From Alteromonas sp. a30 (lineage in GTDB: Bacteria > Pseudomonadota > Gammaproteobacteria > Enterobacterales > Alteromonadaceae): a DNA stretch of 64,000 nucleotides. Within the stretch, counting starts at the first letter, position 1, and every line of letters starts with the position of its first letter. The stretch spans positions 154,699-218,698 of the forward strand of contig NZ_JABEPE010000006.1 of the NCBI RefSeq assembly GCF_026788005.1, in the 5' to 3' direction. Both the position numbers and the translations under genes were made by a program. The notes beneath the pieces were generated by a model that made no database searches, had not been told where the DNA came from, and was given only the letters and a program-made list of their open reading frames with translations. Shown one piece after another: positions 31,160 to 45,608 of the stretch.

Positions 31160-32803
31160 TTATTTGGATTTCAGACCTTTTTTGTCCATCGACGCATAAA
31201 TTATTTTCGCTTGAACAAGTGTTATTACATTACTAATCAACCAGTAAAGCACTAAACCGGCTGGGAACCAAAGGAAGAAGATACTCATGAATACAGGCAT
31301 AAACTGCATAATCTTTTGCTGCATTGGATCCTGAATAGTCATTGGTTGAAGTTTTTGCAGTAAGTACATACTTGCACCGGTTAACACAGGTAATACAAAG
31401 TATGGATCTTTAACGGACAGGTCAGTAATCCAGAAAATAAAACTAGCGTGGCGAAGTTCAACACTCTCCATAAGTACCCAGTATAAAGCAAGGAATATCG
31501 GCATTTGTAAGAGTAATGGGAAGCAACCACCCATTGGATTTACTTTTTCCTTACGGTAGAGCTCCATCATGCCCTGAGACATCTTTTGTCTATCATCGCC
31601 ATAGCGATCTTTTAAAGCTTGCATTTTGGGTTGAAGATTACGCAGTTTCGCCATGGATTCGTATTGGGCTTTCGTGAGTGGGTACATAGCACCCTTCACA
31701 ATGATGGTGATAATAATAATTGTCACACCCCAGTTAATGACAACACTTTGAATAATACTTAGTAAACCGAATAGTGGTTGTGCTAACCACCAAAGGAAGC
31801 CGTAATCTACTGTTAGATCTAGGTTGTCTGCTAACTTTGCCAAGGTGTCTTGGTCTTTAGGGCCAACATATAACGTAGTTTTTAATGTTGTGTCACTATT
31901 CGCTGGAATGCTCACCATCTCACCAGTGAAGCCAATAGTAGCGTAGGTTTCTTTGATAGCGCGGGAGTAAAGATTATTTGTTTGGTCTTGCGGTGGAACC
32001 CAAGCAGCCACAAAGTAGTGTTGAAGCATGGCTACCCATCCAGCTTTCGTCGAAATTTTTAAGTTTTCATCAACAATGTCGCCAAATTCATATTTTGTAT
32101 AACGGTCTTCACTACTTGAATATGCGCCTCCACGGTAGGTTGGCATAAACATGCTGCCTTCTTGGGCCACCATTGTTTGTTTAAGTTGGGCATATTGTTG
32201 TAGAGCGATACTTTTATCAGATGCATTTTCTATTGTGTATTCAACGTCAATCGCGTGAGAATCGTGCTTGAACACAAATGTTTTAATAACTTTTATGCCA
32301 TCTTCCGAAGTCCATACCAAGGGAATGCGTAATTCATCTTCACCTTCACTGAGGACATATTGGTTGCTCTCTATTTGGTAGATGGGGCGTCCAGATACCG
32401 TTTCGTCTGGGCCATCTCTACCAATTAAGCCACTTTGTGCGATATGTAGAGTGTTTCCGTTGTTATTTAAGATAGCAATAGGCTCTTCTGAACCTTGTTC
32501 AACGGGGTACTTTTTCAGTTTGGCGCTGATAACGTCACCGCCTTGTGAGCGGATCTCAACTTGAAGTGAGTCTGTTGAGACTGAAATCACTTTGTCTTCA
32601 GCAACAACGGTTGTAATGGGAAGAGCGTCACTAGTGTCTGAGGAGCTAGGGACGTCAGCGTCATTTTCCGCATTTACATCGACGGTTTGTTCTGCTGTGA
32701 TCGGTTGTACTGGCTGAGGACCATAGTCCTTTTGCCATTCTTGCCAAAGCAAGAAACTGACAACTAATAAACCGATGGCAAAGAGGCTGCGTTGAGATTC
32801 CAT
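31160..32803 (-). CDS. yidC: Membrane protein insertase YidC
   Basis: Inserts and folds inner-membrane proteins, alone or with SecYEG; Fo subunits a and c are classical clients. It is 547 residues: an N-terminal membrane anchor (LFAIGLLVVSFLLWQEWQK), a large periplasmic domain (about 60-330) and the five-helix insertase core with the conserved arginine-bearing region MYPLTKAQYESMAKLRNLQPKMQALK. It ends with a basic tail. Two bases separate it from yidD. Confidence 0.98.
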   Translation of the reverse strand: MESQRSLFAIGLLVVSFLLWQEWQKDYGPQPVQPITAEQTVDVNAENDADVPSSSDTSDALPITTVVAEDKVISVSTDSLQVEIRSQGGDVISAKLKKYPVEQGSEEPIAILNNNGNTLHIAQSGLIGRDGPDETVSGRPIYQIESNQYVLSEGEDELRIPLVWTSEDGIKVIKTFVFKHDSHAIDVEYTIENASDKSIALQQYAQLKQTMVAQEGSMFMPTYRGGAYSSSEDRYTKYEFGDIVDENLKISTKAGWVAMLQHYFVAAWVPPQDQTNNLYSRAIKETYATIGFTGEMVSIPANSDTTLKTTLYVGPKDQDTLAKLADNLDLTVDYGFLWWLAQPLFGLLSIIQSVVINWGVTIIIITIIVKGAMYPLTKAQYESMAKLRNLQPKMQALKDRYGDDRQKMSQGMMELYRKEKVNPMGGCFPLLLQMPIFLALYWVLMESVELRHASFIFWITDLSVKDPYFVLPVLTGASMYLLQKLQPMTIQDPMQQKIMQFMPVFMSIFFLWFPAGLVLYWLISNVITLVQAKIIYASMDKKGLKSK

Positions 32804-32805
32804 AA

Positions 32806-33072
32806 TTACTTTCTTTTGTGAGTAGGTTTATAGGACGCGTTAAGCGGAACAGGATCTTCTCCGCCTTCGTGCAAAGGGTGGCATTTTAATATGCGTTTTA
32901 ATGTTAACCAAGCCCCTTTCAGTACACCGTGCAATTTAATTGCTTGAATAGCGTAATTTGAACAGGTTGGTTGGAAGCGGCAGTTATTTCCAAGCAAGGG
33001 AGATAGTAATTTTTGATACGCTAGGATTAGGAAGATAAAGCTTTGTCGCAACGTTTGGTTAACTTTTTCCAT
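32806..33072 (-). CDS. yidD: Membrane protein insertion efficiency factor YidD
   Basis: An 88-residue protein with the signature [41 protein letters not shown], assisting YidC-dependent insertion. The start at 33072 overlaps the end of rnpA by 46 bases; length comparison with E. coli YidD supports it. The N-terminal amphipathic/hydrophobic helix ([17 protein letters not shown]) should bind the membrane. Confidence 0.95.
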   Translation of the reverse strand: MEKVNQTLRQSFIFLILAYQKLLSPLLGNNCRFQPTCSNYAIQAIKLHGVLKGAWLTLKRILKCHPLHEGGEDPVPLNASYKPTHKRK

Positions 33073-33395
33073 AATTTTTCCAGTAGTTCAAAAATTTCTG
33101 CGTTAGTGTGTTTATCCAAACCCGGTTTTACAACGACAACGATGTCGATATGGGGAAGTTTATGCTGGTTCAGTCGAAAACTTTCACGAATAACACGTTT
33201 AACGCGATTCCTATCGTGTGCTTTTCTTACATTCTTTTTAGAAACAGTAATCCCAAGTCTAGGATGAGATAAATGATTATGACGACCGAGAATAGTTGCA
33301 GAGGGAGAAACAGAGGGAATTGCGTCTTTGAAAACGTTCTCAAAGTGGGATGGAGTTAATAACCTTAACTCCCGTGAATACTGAGTATTACCCAC
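33027..33395 (-). CDS. rnpA: Ribonuclease P protein component
   Basis: The protein partner of the RNase P ribozyme in tRNA 5' maturation, 122 residues. The RNR motif region [21 protein letters not shown] is seen as [18 protein letters not shown] (about 57-74). Translation starts at a GTG 14 bases after the rpmH stop. The family sequence and the rpmH-rnpA-yidD-yidC order make the call secure. Confidence 0.97.
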   Translation of the reverse strand: MGNTQYSRELRLLTPSHFENVFKDAIPSVSPSATILGRHNHLSHPRLGITVSKKNVRKAHDRNRVKRVIRESFRLNQHKLPHIDIVVVVKPGLDKHTNAEIFELLEKLWKKLTKRCDKALSS

Positions 33396-33409
33396 TTCGA
33401 TAACATTTA

Positions 33410-34151
<742 letters not shown>

Positions 34152-35582
34152 TTGTCATCTGTAGCTTTATGGAATCAGTGTCTAGATAGATTGCAACAGG
34201 ATCTGCCTACACAACAATTTAGTATGTGGATTAGGCCGTTAAAAGCAGAAGAACAAGGGGAAACCCTAACGTTATTTGCACCCAATCGTTTTGTGTTAGA
34301 TTGGGTGAGAGATAAGTACGTAGAGCGTATCGTCACCCTTTTTGAGGAGTTTTGCGGTACGGAAGCGCCAGGCTTGAGATTTGATGTAGCGAAACGAGAA
34401 GTCGCGCCAGTTGCTGCTCCTGTGTCGTCTTATCAAGAAAACGAACCACCAAGACAAAACATGCGAGCTAATGCTACGGCTCAAGTAAAACCTTCCCAGC
34501 GTGGCAACACTAGCAATAGTCAAGTTATTGAGCAGAGCCAAATAAAAGTTAACTCTGATCAAAAATCTAATATTAATAGTTCTTATCGATTTGATAACTT
34601 CGTTGAGGGTAAATCCAACCAACTCGCAAGAGCTGCTGCTCAGCAAGTGGCTGATAATCCCGGCGGTGCTTATAATCCTTTATTTCTTTACGGCGGAACG
34701 GGGTTAGGTAAAACACACTTATTGCATGCAGTTGGTAACGGTATCCGTGATTTAAAGAAAGATGCAAAAGTTGTTTATATGCATTCCGAGCGCTTTGTAC
34801 AAGATATGGTCAGGGCGCTACAGAATAACGCTATTGAGGAATTCAAACGTTATTATCGTTCTGTTGATGCGTTGCTCATCGATGATATTCAGTTCTTTGC
34901 TAATAAAGAACGATCACAAGAAGAGTTTTTTCATACCTTCAACGCATTGTTGGAAGATAATCAACAAATTATTCTTACGTCTGATCGCTACCCTAAAGAG
35001 ATTGATGGGGTAGAAGATAGATTAAAATCCCGATTTGGTTGGGGATTAACTATTGCAATTGAGCCTCCTGAGCTAGAAACCCGCGTAGCTATTTTGATGA
35101 AGAAAGCAAACGAAAACAAAATTCGATTGCCAAATGAGGTCGCTTTTTTCATCGCCAAGCGCTTACGATCTAATGTGCGCGAGCTTGAAGGAGCGCTAAA
35201 TAGGGTAATTGCAAATGCGAATTTTACAGGACGCGCGATTACAATTGATTTCGTTAGAGAAGCGCTTCGAGATCTGCTAGCTTTACAAGAAAAACTCGTT
35301 ACTATTGACAACATACAAAAGACAGTCGCTGAATATTATAAGATTAAGTTGGCTGATATACTTTCTAAACGTAGAAGTAGAAGCGTTGCTAGGCCAAGAC
35401 AGATAGCTATGGCGTTGGCTAAAGAGTTAACCAACCATAGTTTGCCTGAAATTGGAGACGCGTTCGGTGGACGAGATCACACGACTGTTTTACACGCTTG
35501 TCGTAAAGTGGCCCAATTGAAAGAAGAAAGCCACGATATAAAAGAAGATTACCAAAACTTAATTCGCACTTTGTCATCGTAA
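34152..35582 (+). CDS. dnaA: Chromosomal replication initiator DnaA
   Basis: Binds DnaA boxes and opens oriC. It is 476 residues, starting at TTG with AGAGG eight bases upstream; rare starts are common for dnaA. Domain I (about 1-85) is followed by a Gln/Asn/Ser-rich linker (about 86-140), the AAA+ domain with [15 protein letters not shown] and LLIDDIQFF, and the C-terminal DNA-binding domain with [15 protein letters not shown]. It heads the rightward dnaA-dnaN-recF-gyrB cluster. Confidence 0.99.
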   Translation: MSSVALWNQCLDRLQQDLPTQQFSMWIRPLKAEEQGETLTLFAPNRFVLDWVRDKYVERIVTLFEEFCGTEAPGLRFDVAKREVAPVAAPVSSYQENEPPRQNMRANATAQVKPSQRGNTSNSQVIEQSQIKVNSDQKSNINSSYRFDNFVEGKSNQLARAAAQQVADNPGGAYNPLFLYGGTGLGKTHLLHAVGNGIRDLKKDAKVVYMHSERFVQDMVRALQNNAIEEFKRYYRSVDALLIDDIQFFANKERSQEEFFHTFNALLEDNQQIILTSDRYPKEIDGVEDRLKSRFGWGLTIAIEPPELETRVAILMKKANENKIRLPNEVAFFIAKRLRSNVRELEGALNRVIANANFTGRAITIDFVREALRDLLALQEKLVTIDNIQKTVAEYYKIKLADILSKRRSRSVARPRQIAMALAKELTNHSLPEIGDAFGGRDHTTVLHACRKVAQLKEESHDIKEDYQNLIRTLSS

Positions 35583-35598
35583 GTAAGCTGAGTACAGT

Positions 35599-36702
35599 AT
35601 GAAATTTTCAATCAGTAGGGAAAACTTTTTAAAGCCATTGCAACTTGTATCAGGGGCAGTGGAAAGACGCCATACATTGCCTATTTTAGCTAATGTTTTG
35701 ATACGTGTAAGTGCTAACAAACTGTGGCTTACAGGTACAGATTTAGAGGTGGAATTGATATCTAGCCAAGAGCTAGATGGTGATTTCACAGAGGGTGAAA
35801 TTACCGTTCCAGCGAAAAAGCTCGTGGATATTTGCAAGAGTTTACGAGATGAAAGTACTGTCGAATTCTCAATTGACGGTACTAAAGCGCTGATTAAGTC
35901 TGGTCGTAGTCGCTACACATTATCAACGTTGCCCGCAGAAGATTATCCTAATTTAGAAGATTGGGAAGGCGAAGTTGAATTTGAAATCGCACAGAAAGAT
36001 CTCAAAAGACTAATCGATAGCACACATTTCGCAATGGCACAGCAAGACGTCCGCTATTATTTGAATGGCATGTCGTTAGAAACAGACGAGAATGTTATTC
36101 GAGCGGTAGCAACTGATGGGCACCGTCTAGCTCTTTCTAAGATCACTTGCGAGCATCCTTTAGCAGCTAACAAGCAGGTTATTATACCTCGTAAAGGCGT
36201 GCATGAAGTGTTACGACTTATCAGTGATGAAGAGCAGCTGCTAAAAGTGAAATTAGGCGGAAACCATATTCGTATACATTCCACCGATTTTATTTTTACA
36301 AGTAAACTTGTAGATGGCAGGTTCCCAGACTATCGTCGTGTATTGCCTAAAGATGGTGACAAGTTTATCAGTGCTAATCGAAATGATTTAAAAGATTCTT
36401 TGGCTCGTGCGTCGATTTTATCTAACGAAAAATTCAGGGGAGTTCGTATTAACCTGAATGCTACTGAGTTAACTATTACAGCAAATAATCCAGAGCAAGA
36501 GGAAGCTGTAGAAGTTGTTGACGTTGAATACGGTGGTGATCCCTTAGAAATAGGGTTTAACGTTGCTTATATGATTGATGTAATGAATGCACTTCATAGC
36601 GAGCAAGTGAGGATCTCTTTAGGAGATTCTAATAGTAGTGCGTTAATCGAAGATCCAGATAACGACGAATCCCTGTATGTTGTCATGCCAATGCGTCTGT
36701 AA
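35599..36702 (+). CDS. dnaN: DNA polymerase III beta sliding clamp
   Basis: The ring clamp that tethers polymerases to DNA, 367 residues and standard length, with three repeated domains. N-terminal MKFSISRENFLKPLQLVSGAVERR and C-terminal YVVMPMRL, which lines the partner-binding pocket, are typical. It lies 16 bases after dnaA and six before recF. Confidence 0.99.
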   Translation: MKFSISRENFLKPLQLVSGAVERRHTLPILANVLIRVSANKLWLTGTDLEVELISSQELDGDFTEGEITVPAKKLVDICKSLRDESTVEFSIDGTKALIKSGRSRYTLSTLPAEDYPNLEDWEGEVEFEIAQKDLKRLIDSTHFAMAQQDVRYYLNGMSLETDENVIRAVATDGHRLALSKITCEHPLAANKQVIIPRKGVHEVLRLISDEEQLLKVKLGGNHIRIHSTDFIFTSKLVDGRFPDYRRVLPKDGDKFISANRNDLKDSLARASILSNEKFRGVRINLNATELTITANNPEQEEAVEVVDVEYGGDPLEIGFNVAYMIDVMNALHSEQVRISLGDSNSSALIEDPDNDESLYVVMPMRL

Positions 36703-36708
36703 ATTTTT

Positions 36709-37809
36709 GTGTTAGAAGAACTTCAAGTTTCTAATTTAAGAAATATTCAAAACGCTAAACTATTTCCCTCCCCAAGCCTTAACGTATTGCTTGGGGAGAA
36801 TGGAAGTGGGAAATCCTCCCTTTTAGAAAGTGTCCATATTTTATCTACAGGCCGTTCCTTTCGAACCGTTGACCTTAAGAATTTACTCCAGTTTGAAAAG
36901 CAGCACTTTCTTGTAAGGGGTAAAGTCAAAAGCCAATTGAGAGAATGGGAAGGAAACCTTGGCGTTAACGTTGGCTTTATGTTTTCTGACAAGAAGGAAC
37001 GCTTAGCGAAAATTGAAGGGGAGAAAATAAAAAATTCATCTGATTTAGCTCGTTTACTACCAATGAAATTTCTGTCTCCTTTGGAAGGAAATTTGATAGA
37101 AGGCGCGCCAAGCTTAAGGAGGCGGTTTTTAGATTGGTTGATGTTTCACGTGGAACCGGACTATCTTCCACAGCAAAAACAATTCAAATCTGTTTTATCA
37201 AATCGTAATGCGACTTTAAGAAAAAAGGATAGAGGTCAGGAGCCGTATTGGCGGAGTCAGCTAATTGAGTCTAGTGTTCGGCTAAGTGAGATGGCAGAAC
37301 ATAATTTTGAACAATTTAAAATTTATGTGGAAGACGAAGTGAGTGATTCGTTAAATGGATTTGATTTCCACTTTGAACTTTATAGAGGTTGGCGTAAAGA
37401 TACTGAACTTTCCGATTTGTTTTCGAAAGCTATCGACAACGAATTTAAATTCGGAAGTAGCCGATATGGGTTTCAAAGAGCGGACTTAAAGATTACGGTC
37501 GATGGCAAGCCTTCAAGTCTAGTGTTGTCTAGAGGGCAGATGAAAATACTGGCATTGGCGTTACATATCGCGCAAATAAAATTTCTTAAATTAGAAAGAA
37601 AATCGAACTGTGTTGTACTAATTGACGATATAATTGCAGAACTAGATGATCAAAATATTTGCACTATGATCGACAAGATCATCGAGACAGGGAATCAATG
37701 TTTCGTAACCAGTGCGAATGTTAAATTGGCTGAACTTTTAAAGAAGAATTTCAGCAAATCTTACAAGTTGTTCCACGTGGAACATGGAACAATTAAAGAA
37801 GAGGAATAA
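36709..37809 (+). CDS. recF: DNA replication and repair protein RecF
   Basis: An SMC-like ATPase that helps load RecA at gaps. It is 366 residues from a GTG start with no clear ribosome site, suggesting coupling to dnaN. The P-loop GENGSGKSSLLES (about 30-42), the signature region LSRGQMKILALALHIAQ and Walker B VVLIDDIIAELD are present. Two parS sites lie inside the coding sequence. Confidence 0.98.
   Translation: MLEELQVSNLRNIQNAKLFPSPSLNVLLGENGSGKSSLLESVHILSTGRSFRTVDLKNLLQFEKQHFLVRGKVKSQLREWEGNLGVNVGFMFSDKKERLAKIEGEKIKNSSDLARLLPMKFLSPLEGNLIEGAPSLRRRFLDWLMFHVEPDYLPQQKQFKSVLSNRNATLRKKDRGQEPYWRSQLIESSVRLSEMAEHNFEQFKIYVEDEVSDSLNGFDFHFELYRGWRKDTELSDLFSKAIDNEFKFGSSRYGFQRADLKITVDGKPSSLVLSRGQMKILALALHIAQIKFLKLERKSNCVVLIDDIIAELDDQNICTMIDKIIETGNQCFVTSANVKLAELLKKNFSKSYKLFHVEHGTIKEEE
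37142..37157. promoter_or_regulatory. parS site 1 (inside recF)
   Basis: TGTTTCACGTGGAACC differs at few positions from the consensus parS palindrome. It is a predicted ParB-binding and loading site about 20 kb from parB and 3.3 kb from the rpmH-dnaA region. Confidence 0.85.
37769..37784. promoter_or_regulatory. parS site 2 (end of recF)
   Basis: TGTTCCACGTGGAACA is a perfect 16-bp palindrome of the Pseudomonas-type parS sequence, near the 3' end of recF. Confidence 0.93.
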
Positions 37810-37815
37810 AAATAA

Positions 37816-40245
<2,430 letters not shown>

Positions 40246-40268
40246 CTTTAGCATTTATTGCTATTATC

Positions 40269-40304
40269 AAAAAAGCCAGCATGTTAAGACCTGCTGGCTT
40301 TTTT
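40269..40304 (+). terminator. Terminator of the dnaA-dnaN-recF-gyrB cluster
   Basis: GCCAGCA (40275-40281) pairs with TGCTGGC (40292-40298), flanked by A and T runs that extend the stem. It lies about 25 bases after gyrB. Confidence 0.93.
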
Positions 40305-40368
40305 ATTGGTTATTGAATAAGAAAAGGGAGGGCGTGTAGACAGAAAGTCCGGTTAAAGCTGTCTAGAA

Positions 40369-40830
40369 TTAATCCTGAGCCTTTTTAATATAAACTTGGG
40401 GTACATCGTTAGATGTATCAAAATAGAAGTGATAAAGGCCACTGGAAGAGGGGGTAAATTTGAAGTTATCGGCTGCGGTATCGCAATTTGCTTGAACGAT
40501 TTTATCTTCCTTGACGATTTCATCCTTCGCCTTATCCAAATATCCACATCGGGTGCCGGGAGTCCAATCTGCATCGGCAAATTTGAAATCATAGGGTTGA
40601 TTGTCTGCAACCAGTTCGACACTTGCCCGATAAAGTTCTGCGTTTATTGGCTCCACTTTATATTTTGCGTCCGCCTCCCACCAAGTAAAGCTGCCCCGTA
40701 AATATAAGGTGCTCCAGTCGGTGTCATTCTGAATACTAAGAATTGAGGTAAAGCTGGTAGAGCTACAGCCTGAAAGGGTTGTTGTGAATAGTACAACACC
40801 GAAGCATTTAGCCACGGTGTTGGATTTCAT
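40369..40830 (-). CDS. Predicted lipoprotein with a carbohydrate-module-like domain
   Basis: A 153-residue protein from the chosen ATG with lipoprotein signal and lipobox LSGC (Cys22); an ATG six codons upstream is also possible. The mature part (LYLRGSFTWWEADAKYKV, then YDFKFADADWTPGTRCGYLD) looks like the beta-sandwich modules appended to pullulanases and amylases in marine bacteria. No catalytic domain is present. It is isolated between the gyrB terminator and glyS. A role in surface glycan binding or sensing is speculation. Confidence 0.65.
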   Translation of the reverse strand: MKSNTVAKCFGVVLFTTTLSGCSSTSFTSILSIQNDTDWSTLYLRGSFTWWEADAKYKVEPINAELYRASVELVADNQPYDFKFADADWTPGTRCGYLDKAKDEIVKEDKIVQANCDTAADNFKFTPSSSGLYHFYFDTSNDVPQVYIKKAQD

Positions 40831-40870
40831 TCTAAAACTTAAACTCATAGATACTGCTTTTTAACTACGT

Positions 40871-42948
40871 TTAATTTAAAACTGACACGTCAGCAATGTG
40901 CAAAAACAAAGAACGTAAATTATTGAGTGAGTTTAATCGGTTTTTGCGAATTTGCGAATCATCAGCGTTAACCATTACATTCTCAAAAAAGTCATCTACG
41001 GTGTCTTTTAGTTTAGCTAACTCATTTAGGGCTTCTGTGTAACCTTGTGACGCAACGAGTTTGATTACCTCATCTTTAATATCGCTAACCGCTGCATGCA
41101 ATGAGTTCTCATGTTCTGACTCGAATAATTGAGTATCAACATCTGTCCCTAGTTTTATGTCACCTTCTTCTTGTGCCTTTCGTAGGATATTGGCGACACG
41201 TTTGTTTGCTGCAATAAGCGTTTCCGCTGCATCTAATGCTGCGAATTCCTTTACTGCTGAGATTCGAGCATCGAAATCTGTTGGTACACTGGGCGCTCGA
41301 CTTAGAACTGACTGGATGATCTTGCTGTCATATCCTTGTTCTTGATACATGGCTTTTAGTCGAGCAAAGAGGAAGTTTAATACAGCTTGTTCATCAACAG
41401 GCTTTTCAAATTTACTTTGAACCAATGACGCTGACTTACTAATGAGTGAACAAAGATCTAAAGCGTAGTCCTTTTCAATACAAATACGGAGTATACCAAT
41501 CGCGGCTCTACGCAGAGCAAATGGATCTTTGTCGCCTTTAGGCGTTTGGCCGGTAGCAAAAATACCAACCAATGTATCGAGCTTTTCGGCTAACGCAACC
41601 GACGCACTTTCTTTGGTGCTTGGTAGTGCATCGCCAGAAAACGCAGGAAGGTATTGTTCACCAATTGCTGTTGATACTGACTCATTTTCACCATTAGCCG
41701 CTGAGTAATAGCGTCCCATAATGCCTTGCATAGCAGGAAACTCTAGCACCATGTTTGAAACTAAATCGTTTTTACATAACAAACCCGCTCGGGCCGCATC
41801 CTTTGAATTACCACCAATATTGTCTGCAATAAAGCTGGCTAGAACTGATATGCGCTCAACTCGTTCTTTAATAGTGCCTAGTTGCTTCTGGAACACGATG
41901 TTGTTGAGTTTTTCAATGTTCGAGGCAAAATCGTTTTTAAGATCGGTATTATAGAAAAACTCGGCATCAGCAAGGCGAGGGCGGATCACTTTTTCGTTTC
42001 CTGCGATAACCTTTTCTGGTGATGAACTCTTGATGTTTGAAACAAACAAGAAGGTGGGCAGAAGGTTTCCGTTGTTATCTAACAGAGGAAAGTATTTTTG
42101 ATCACCTTTCATTGTGTAGATAAGCGCTTCTTTTGGGACTTTCAAGAAATGCTCTTCAAAGTTTGCCTGCATGATAACTGGCAATTCAACCAATGAAGTG
42201 ACTTCTTCAAGTAGCTCATCCTCCATATCCACGACAGCACCCAGTGCCTCTGCGGTGCGTTTAAGTTCCGTAGAAATGTAGTGTTTACGCTCTTCATAGT
42301 CTGCGTAGACTGAATGTTCTTTTAACACTGAAACATATTCGGAGGCCGAAGGAACAGAGACAAACGTTGGAGAATGGAATCTATGTCCTTGAACCTTATC
42401 AGAGGCTTTTTTACCTTTTATCGTAATATTAACGACTTGGCTTCCAAAGAGCGCGAGTACACTATGAATAGGTCGAACAAACTCAACATCGCTATTACCC
42501 CAGCGCATGGGTTTAGGGATTGGCAATTGCTTAAGCGCTTGCTCAACAATTCCTTCTAATAATTCACTTAAAGGTTTTCCTGCCTCTTCTTTACGAACGA
42601 CTAACCATTCGCCCTTCTCAGTAACAAGGCGGTCTGCATCGGCAACTTCAATACCGTTACCTTTCGCCCAGCCCATTGCTGCTTTTGTTGGATTACCATC
42701 CGCATCAAAGGCCGCTGATACTGCGGGACCACGCTTTTCTACAATGGTATCTTCTTGCTTTTCTTGTAGCGCAGTTACATAAACTGCTAAACGCTTTGGT
42801 GTAGCAAACCATTTAGCATCATCAAAAGCTAAAGTCGCTTGCGTTAAACCCGCTTCAATATTGTTTTTGAAAGCAACGGCAAGTTTTTTTAATGATTTTG
42901 GTGGTAACTCTTCGGTTCCAATTTCAATAATAAGATCGTTCTTTAGCA

Positions 42949-42949
<1 letters not shown>
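40871..42949 (-). CDS. glyS: Glycyl-tRNA synthetase beta subunit
   Basis: With GlyQ it forms the alpha2beta2 glycyl-tRNA synthetase; beta recognises tRNA. It is 692 residues, normal length. The N-terminus LIIEIGTEELPPKSL, the DQKYFPLLD-type core (MKGDQKYFPLLDNNGNLLPTFLFVSN), and the GQTPKGDKDPFALRRAAIGILRI segment are characteristic. It overlaps the glyQ stop by one base. Confidence 0.98.
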
Positions 42950-43857
<908 letters not shown>

Positions 43858-43982
43858 ATCGAATCTGTGTCTTATATACCCGCAGAGTCGCGCCGTGAGT
43901 AATGGTATTAAAAAATGTTTGCCAGTATACCTTTACTGCACGCCGTAATGTAGGTTTTTTCTACTTCAACACGAGAGAATAT

Positions 43983-44567
43983 ATGGATTTAGAGCAACAA
44001 CAAATGCGATGTGATTGGGCGAGTAAAGATCCCGCCTATTTGCCTTATCACGACACAATTTGGGGAGTACCGGTATATGATAATCAAGCCTTGTTTGCTA
44101 AGTTATGTTTGGATGGTCAGCAAGCAGGACTAAGTTGGCTGACGATTTTAAAGCGACAGAAAAACTATGAGATGGCGTTCCATCAATTTGACCCTTATAA
44201 AATTGCACAATTTACGGAATCTAACATTGAGGATTTATTGCAGAATTCGGGAATTATCCGAAATCGCCGCAAGATTGAATCCATCATTAAAAATGCTAAG
44301 GCGTTTATTCAGTTAGCAGAAGAGGGCATTGAGTTTTCAGATTTCATTTGGTCTACAGTGAACTACAAAACGATCGTTAATCATTATGAAAACTTGGCAG
44401 ATGTTCCTGCGACCTCTAAGGAATCCGATATGCTTGCGGAAAAGCTAAAGAAGGCAGGGTTTAGTTTTGCTGGTAGCACTATTTGTTATGCATTTATGCA
44501 GGCTGTTGGTTTAGTTAATGATCACCTTACAACCTGCTTTAGACATCAAGAGCTTAAACAGGTTTAG
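43983..44567 (+). CDS. tag: DNA-3-methyladenine glycosylase I
   Basis: Removes 3-methyladenine from alkylated DNA. The start at 43983 (MDLEQQQMRCDWASKDPAYLPYHD) has GAGAGA upstream; the longer frame from 43902 is not favoured. The zinc-snap residues are visible: Cys in MRCDW, His in YHDTIWG, and His and Cys in NDHLTTCF. The QQAGLSWLTILKRQKNY and NSGIIRNRRKIESIIKNA (helix-hairpin) regions match. The 3' end overlaps the converging glycosyltransferase gene by 14 bases. Confidence 0.96.
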   Translation: MDLEQQQMRCDWASKDPAYLPYHDTIWGVPVYDNQALFAKLCLDGQQAGLSWLTILKRQKNYEMAFHQFDPYKIAQFTESNIEDLLQNSGIIRNRRKIESIIKNAKAFIQLAEEGIEFSDFIWSTVNYKTIVNHYENLADVPATSKESDMLAEKLKKAGFSFAGSTICYAFMQAVGLVNDHLTTCFRHQELKQV

Positions 44568-45405
44568 AAACAAAGCTATTGCATATTAGTTTCAAAAGTG
44601 GATTTGGCAGCTTATAGCGCTTATAGACTTTATCGAGGAAAAAGGCCCAAGCTTCTTGTTTTAATTCACTCAATCGCCCAGCGGGTAGATGGGATTGATA
44701 AAATTTACAGAAGTCTGCGACGTATTGGAGTTCTCTACGTCGTCCACTTGGGCTGTAGCCCTTATTGGCATAGTGAATGAAGTCGGATTCTAGATAACCT
44801 TCCTGCCCAAATAAATCCATTCGATTAAATTCTGGTGCTATGCATTCATTTTTGATGTTGTGTTTTTGGATTAGGTAATTGAAATAAGTTTGCTCGTAGT
44901 ATTTTATTTTGTGGGAAACGTCTTGAAGTTCATTGAAACAGGCGTATTGGAAAAGGGGACACTGACGAGAAATTAGGATCATTCCAACATTGTAATAAGT
45001 AAGTAGCTCGCCGTGCTTAGGCCAATCTTCGAGTGTGCCTAGCGCTTGAAATACATCATCCAATACTGCTTTTCTACAAGTTTCTTTGCCTTCATCCAAC
45101 ATGTAAACTGTTTCTAAGTCGGAATAAACATCAAACACATTGCGAGCATCTGGAGTAATCAACATGTCAGCATCTAAATAAAGGACGCGATCATATTCTT
45201 CTAATAATTCACCAATACGACACTTTTCACTCCAAGCCGGGTGAGCAAGGTATTTGGGATTTTCGATTTTTATATCGAAACGAGGTGAGTCCGTCACGAT
45301 TAAATCTGCTTCGACTTTTTGGGCGTAGTGCTTGAAGCTCTCTAGTGCGGCTTTATACATAGGGTTATCATTGCCTATCGCAATAGTAAATATAGCTTTT
45401 TTCAA
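44554..45405 (-). CDS. Glycosyltransferase, GT8-like
   Basis: A 283-residue GT-A-type sugar transferase. The N-terminus (KKAIFTIAIGNDNPMYKAALESF) and the DxD metal motif in RVLYLDADMLI (about 73-83) are visible, and the middle YNVGMILISRQCPLF is typical of GT8-like enzymes. Donor and acceptor are unknown. It overlaps tag tail to tail by 14 bases. No other envelope sugar gene is adjacent, so it may act on lipopolysaccharide core or another glycan; that is a guess. Confidence 0.7.
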   Translation of the reverse strand: MKKAIFTIAIGNDNPMYKAALESFKHYAQKVEADLIVTDSPRFDIKIENPKYLAHPAWSEKCRIGELLEEYDRVLYLDADMLITPDARNVFDVYSDLETVYMLDEGKETCRKAVLDDVFQALGTLEDWPKHGELLTYYNVGMILISRQCPLFQYACFNELQDVSHKIKYYEQTYFNYLIQKHNIKNECIAPEFNRMDLFGQEGYLESDFIHYANKGYSPSGRRRELQYVADFCKFYQSHLPAGRLSELKQEAWAFFLDKVYKRYKLPNPLLKLICNSFVSKPV

Positions 45406-45533
45406 CTTTTCCCACTCTCTTGATGATTGGATTTAACAAGAATAAACGAGCTTTAGACTATTATGAACTTCTTAAGTTTCTCTTAAGTAAGAAGTTTATA
45501 TTAACCTGATTGAAAATTACTGAAAACAGATAC

Positions 45534-45561
45534 AAAAAAGGCGATAGATTATACTATCGCC
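45534..45561 (-). terminator. Minus-strand terminator downstream of an unassigned region
   Basis: GGCGATAG (45540-45547) pairs perfectly with CTATCGCC (45554-45561); read leftward it is followed by six T. No recognised gene ends just before it, the nearest being cytochrome c4 320 bases away. Confidence 0.85.
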
Positions 45562-45608
45562 TATTGTTCAAGAACTGTAGCCTTGACACCTTTCCCAAAT
45601 GAGTATCC

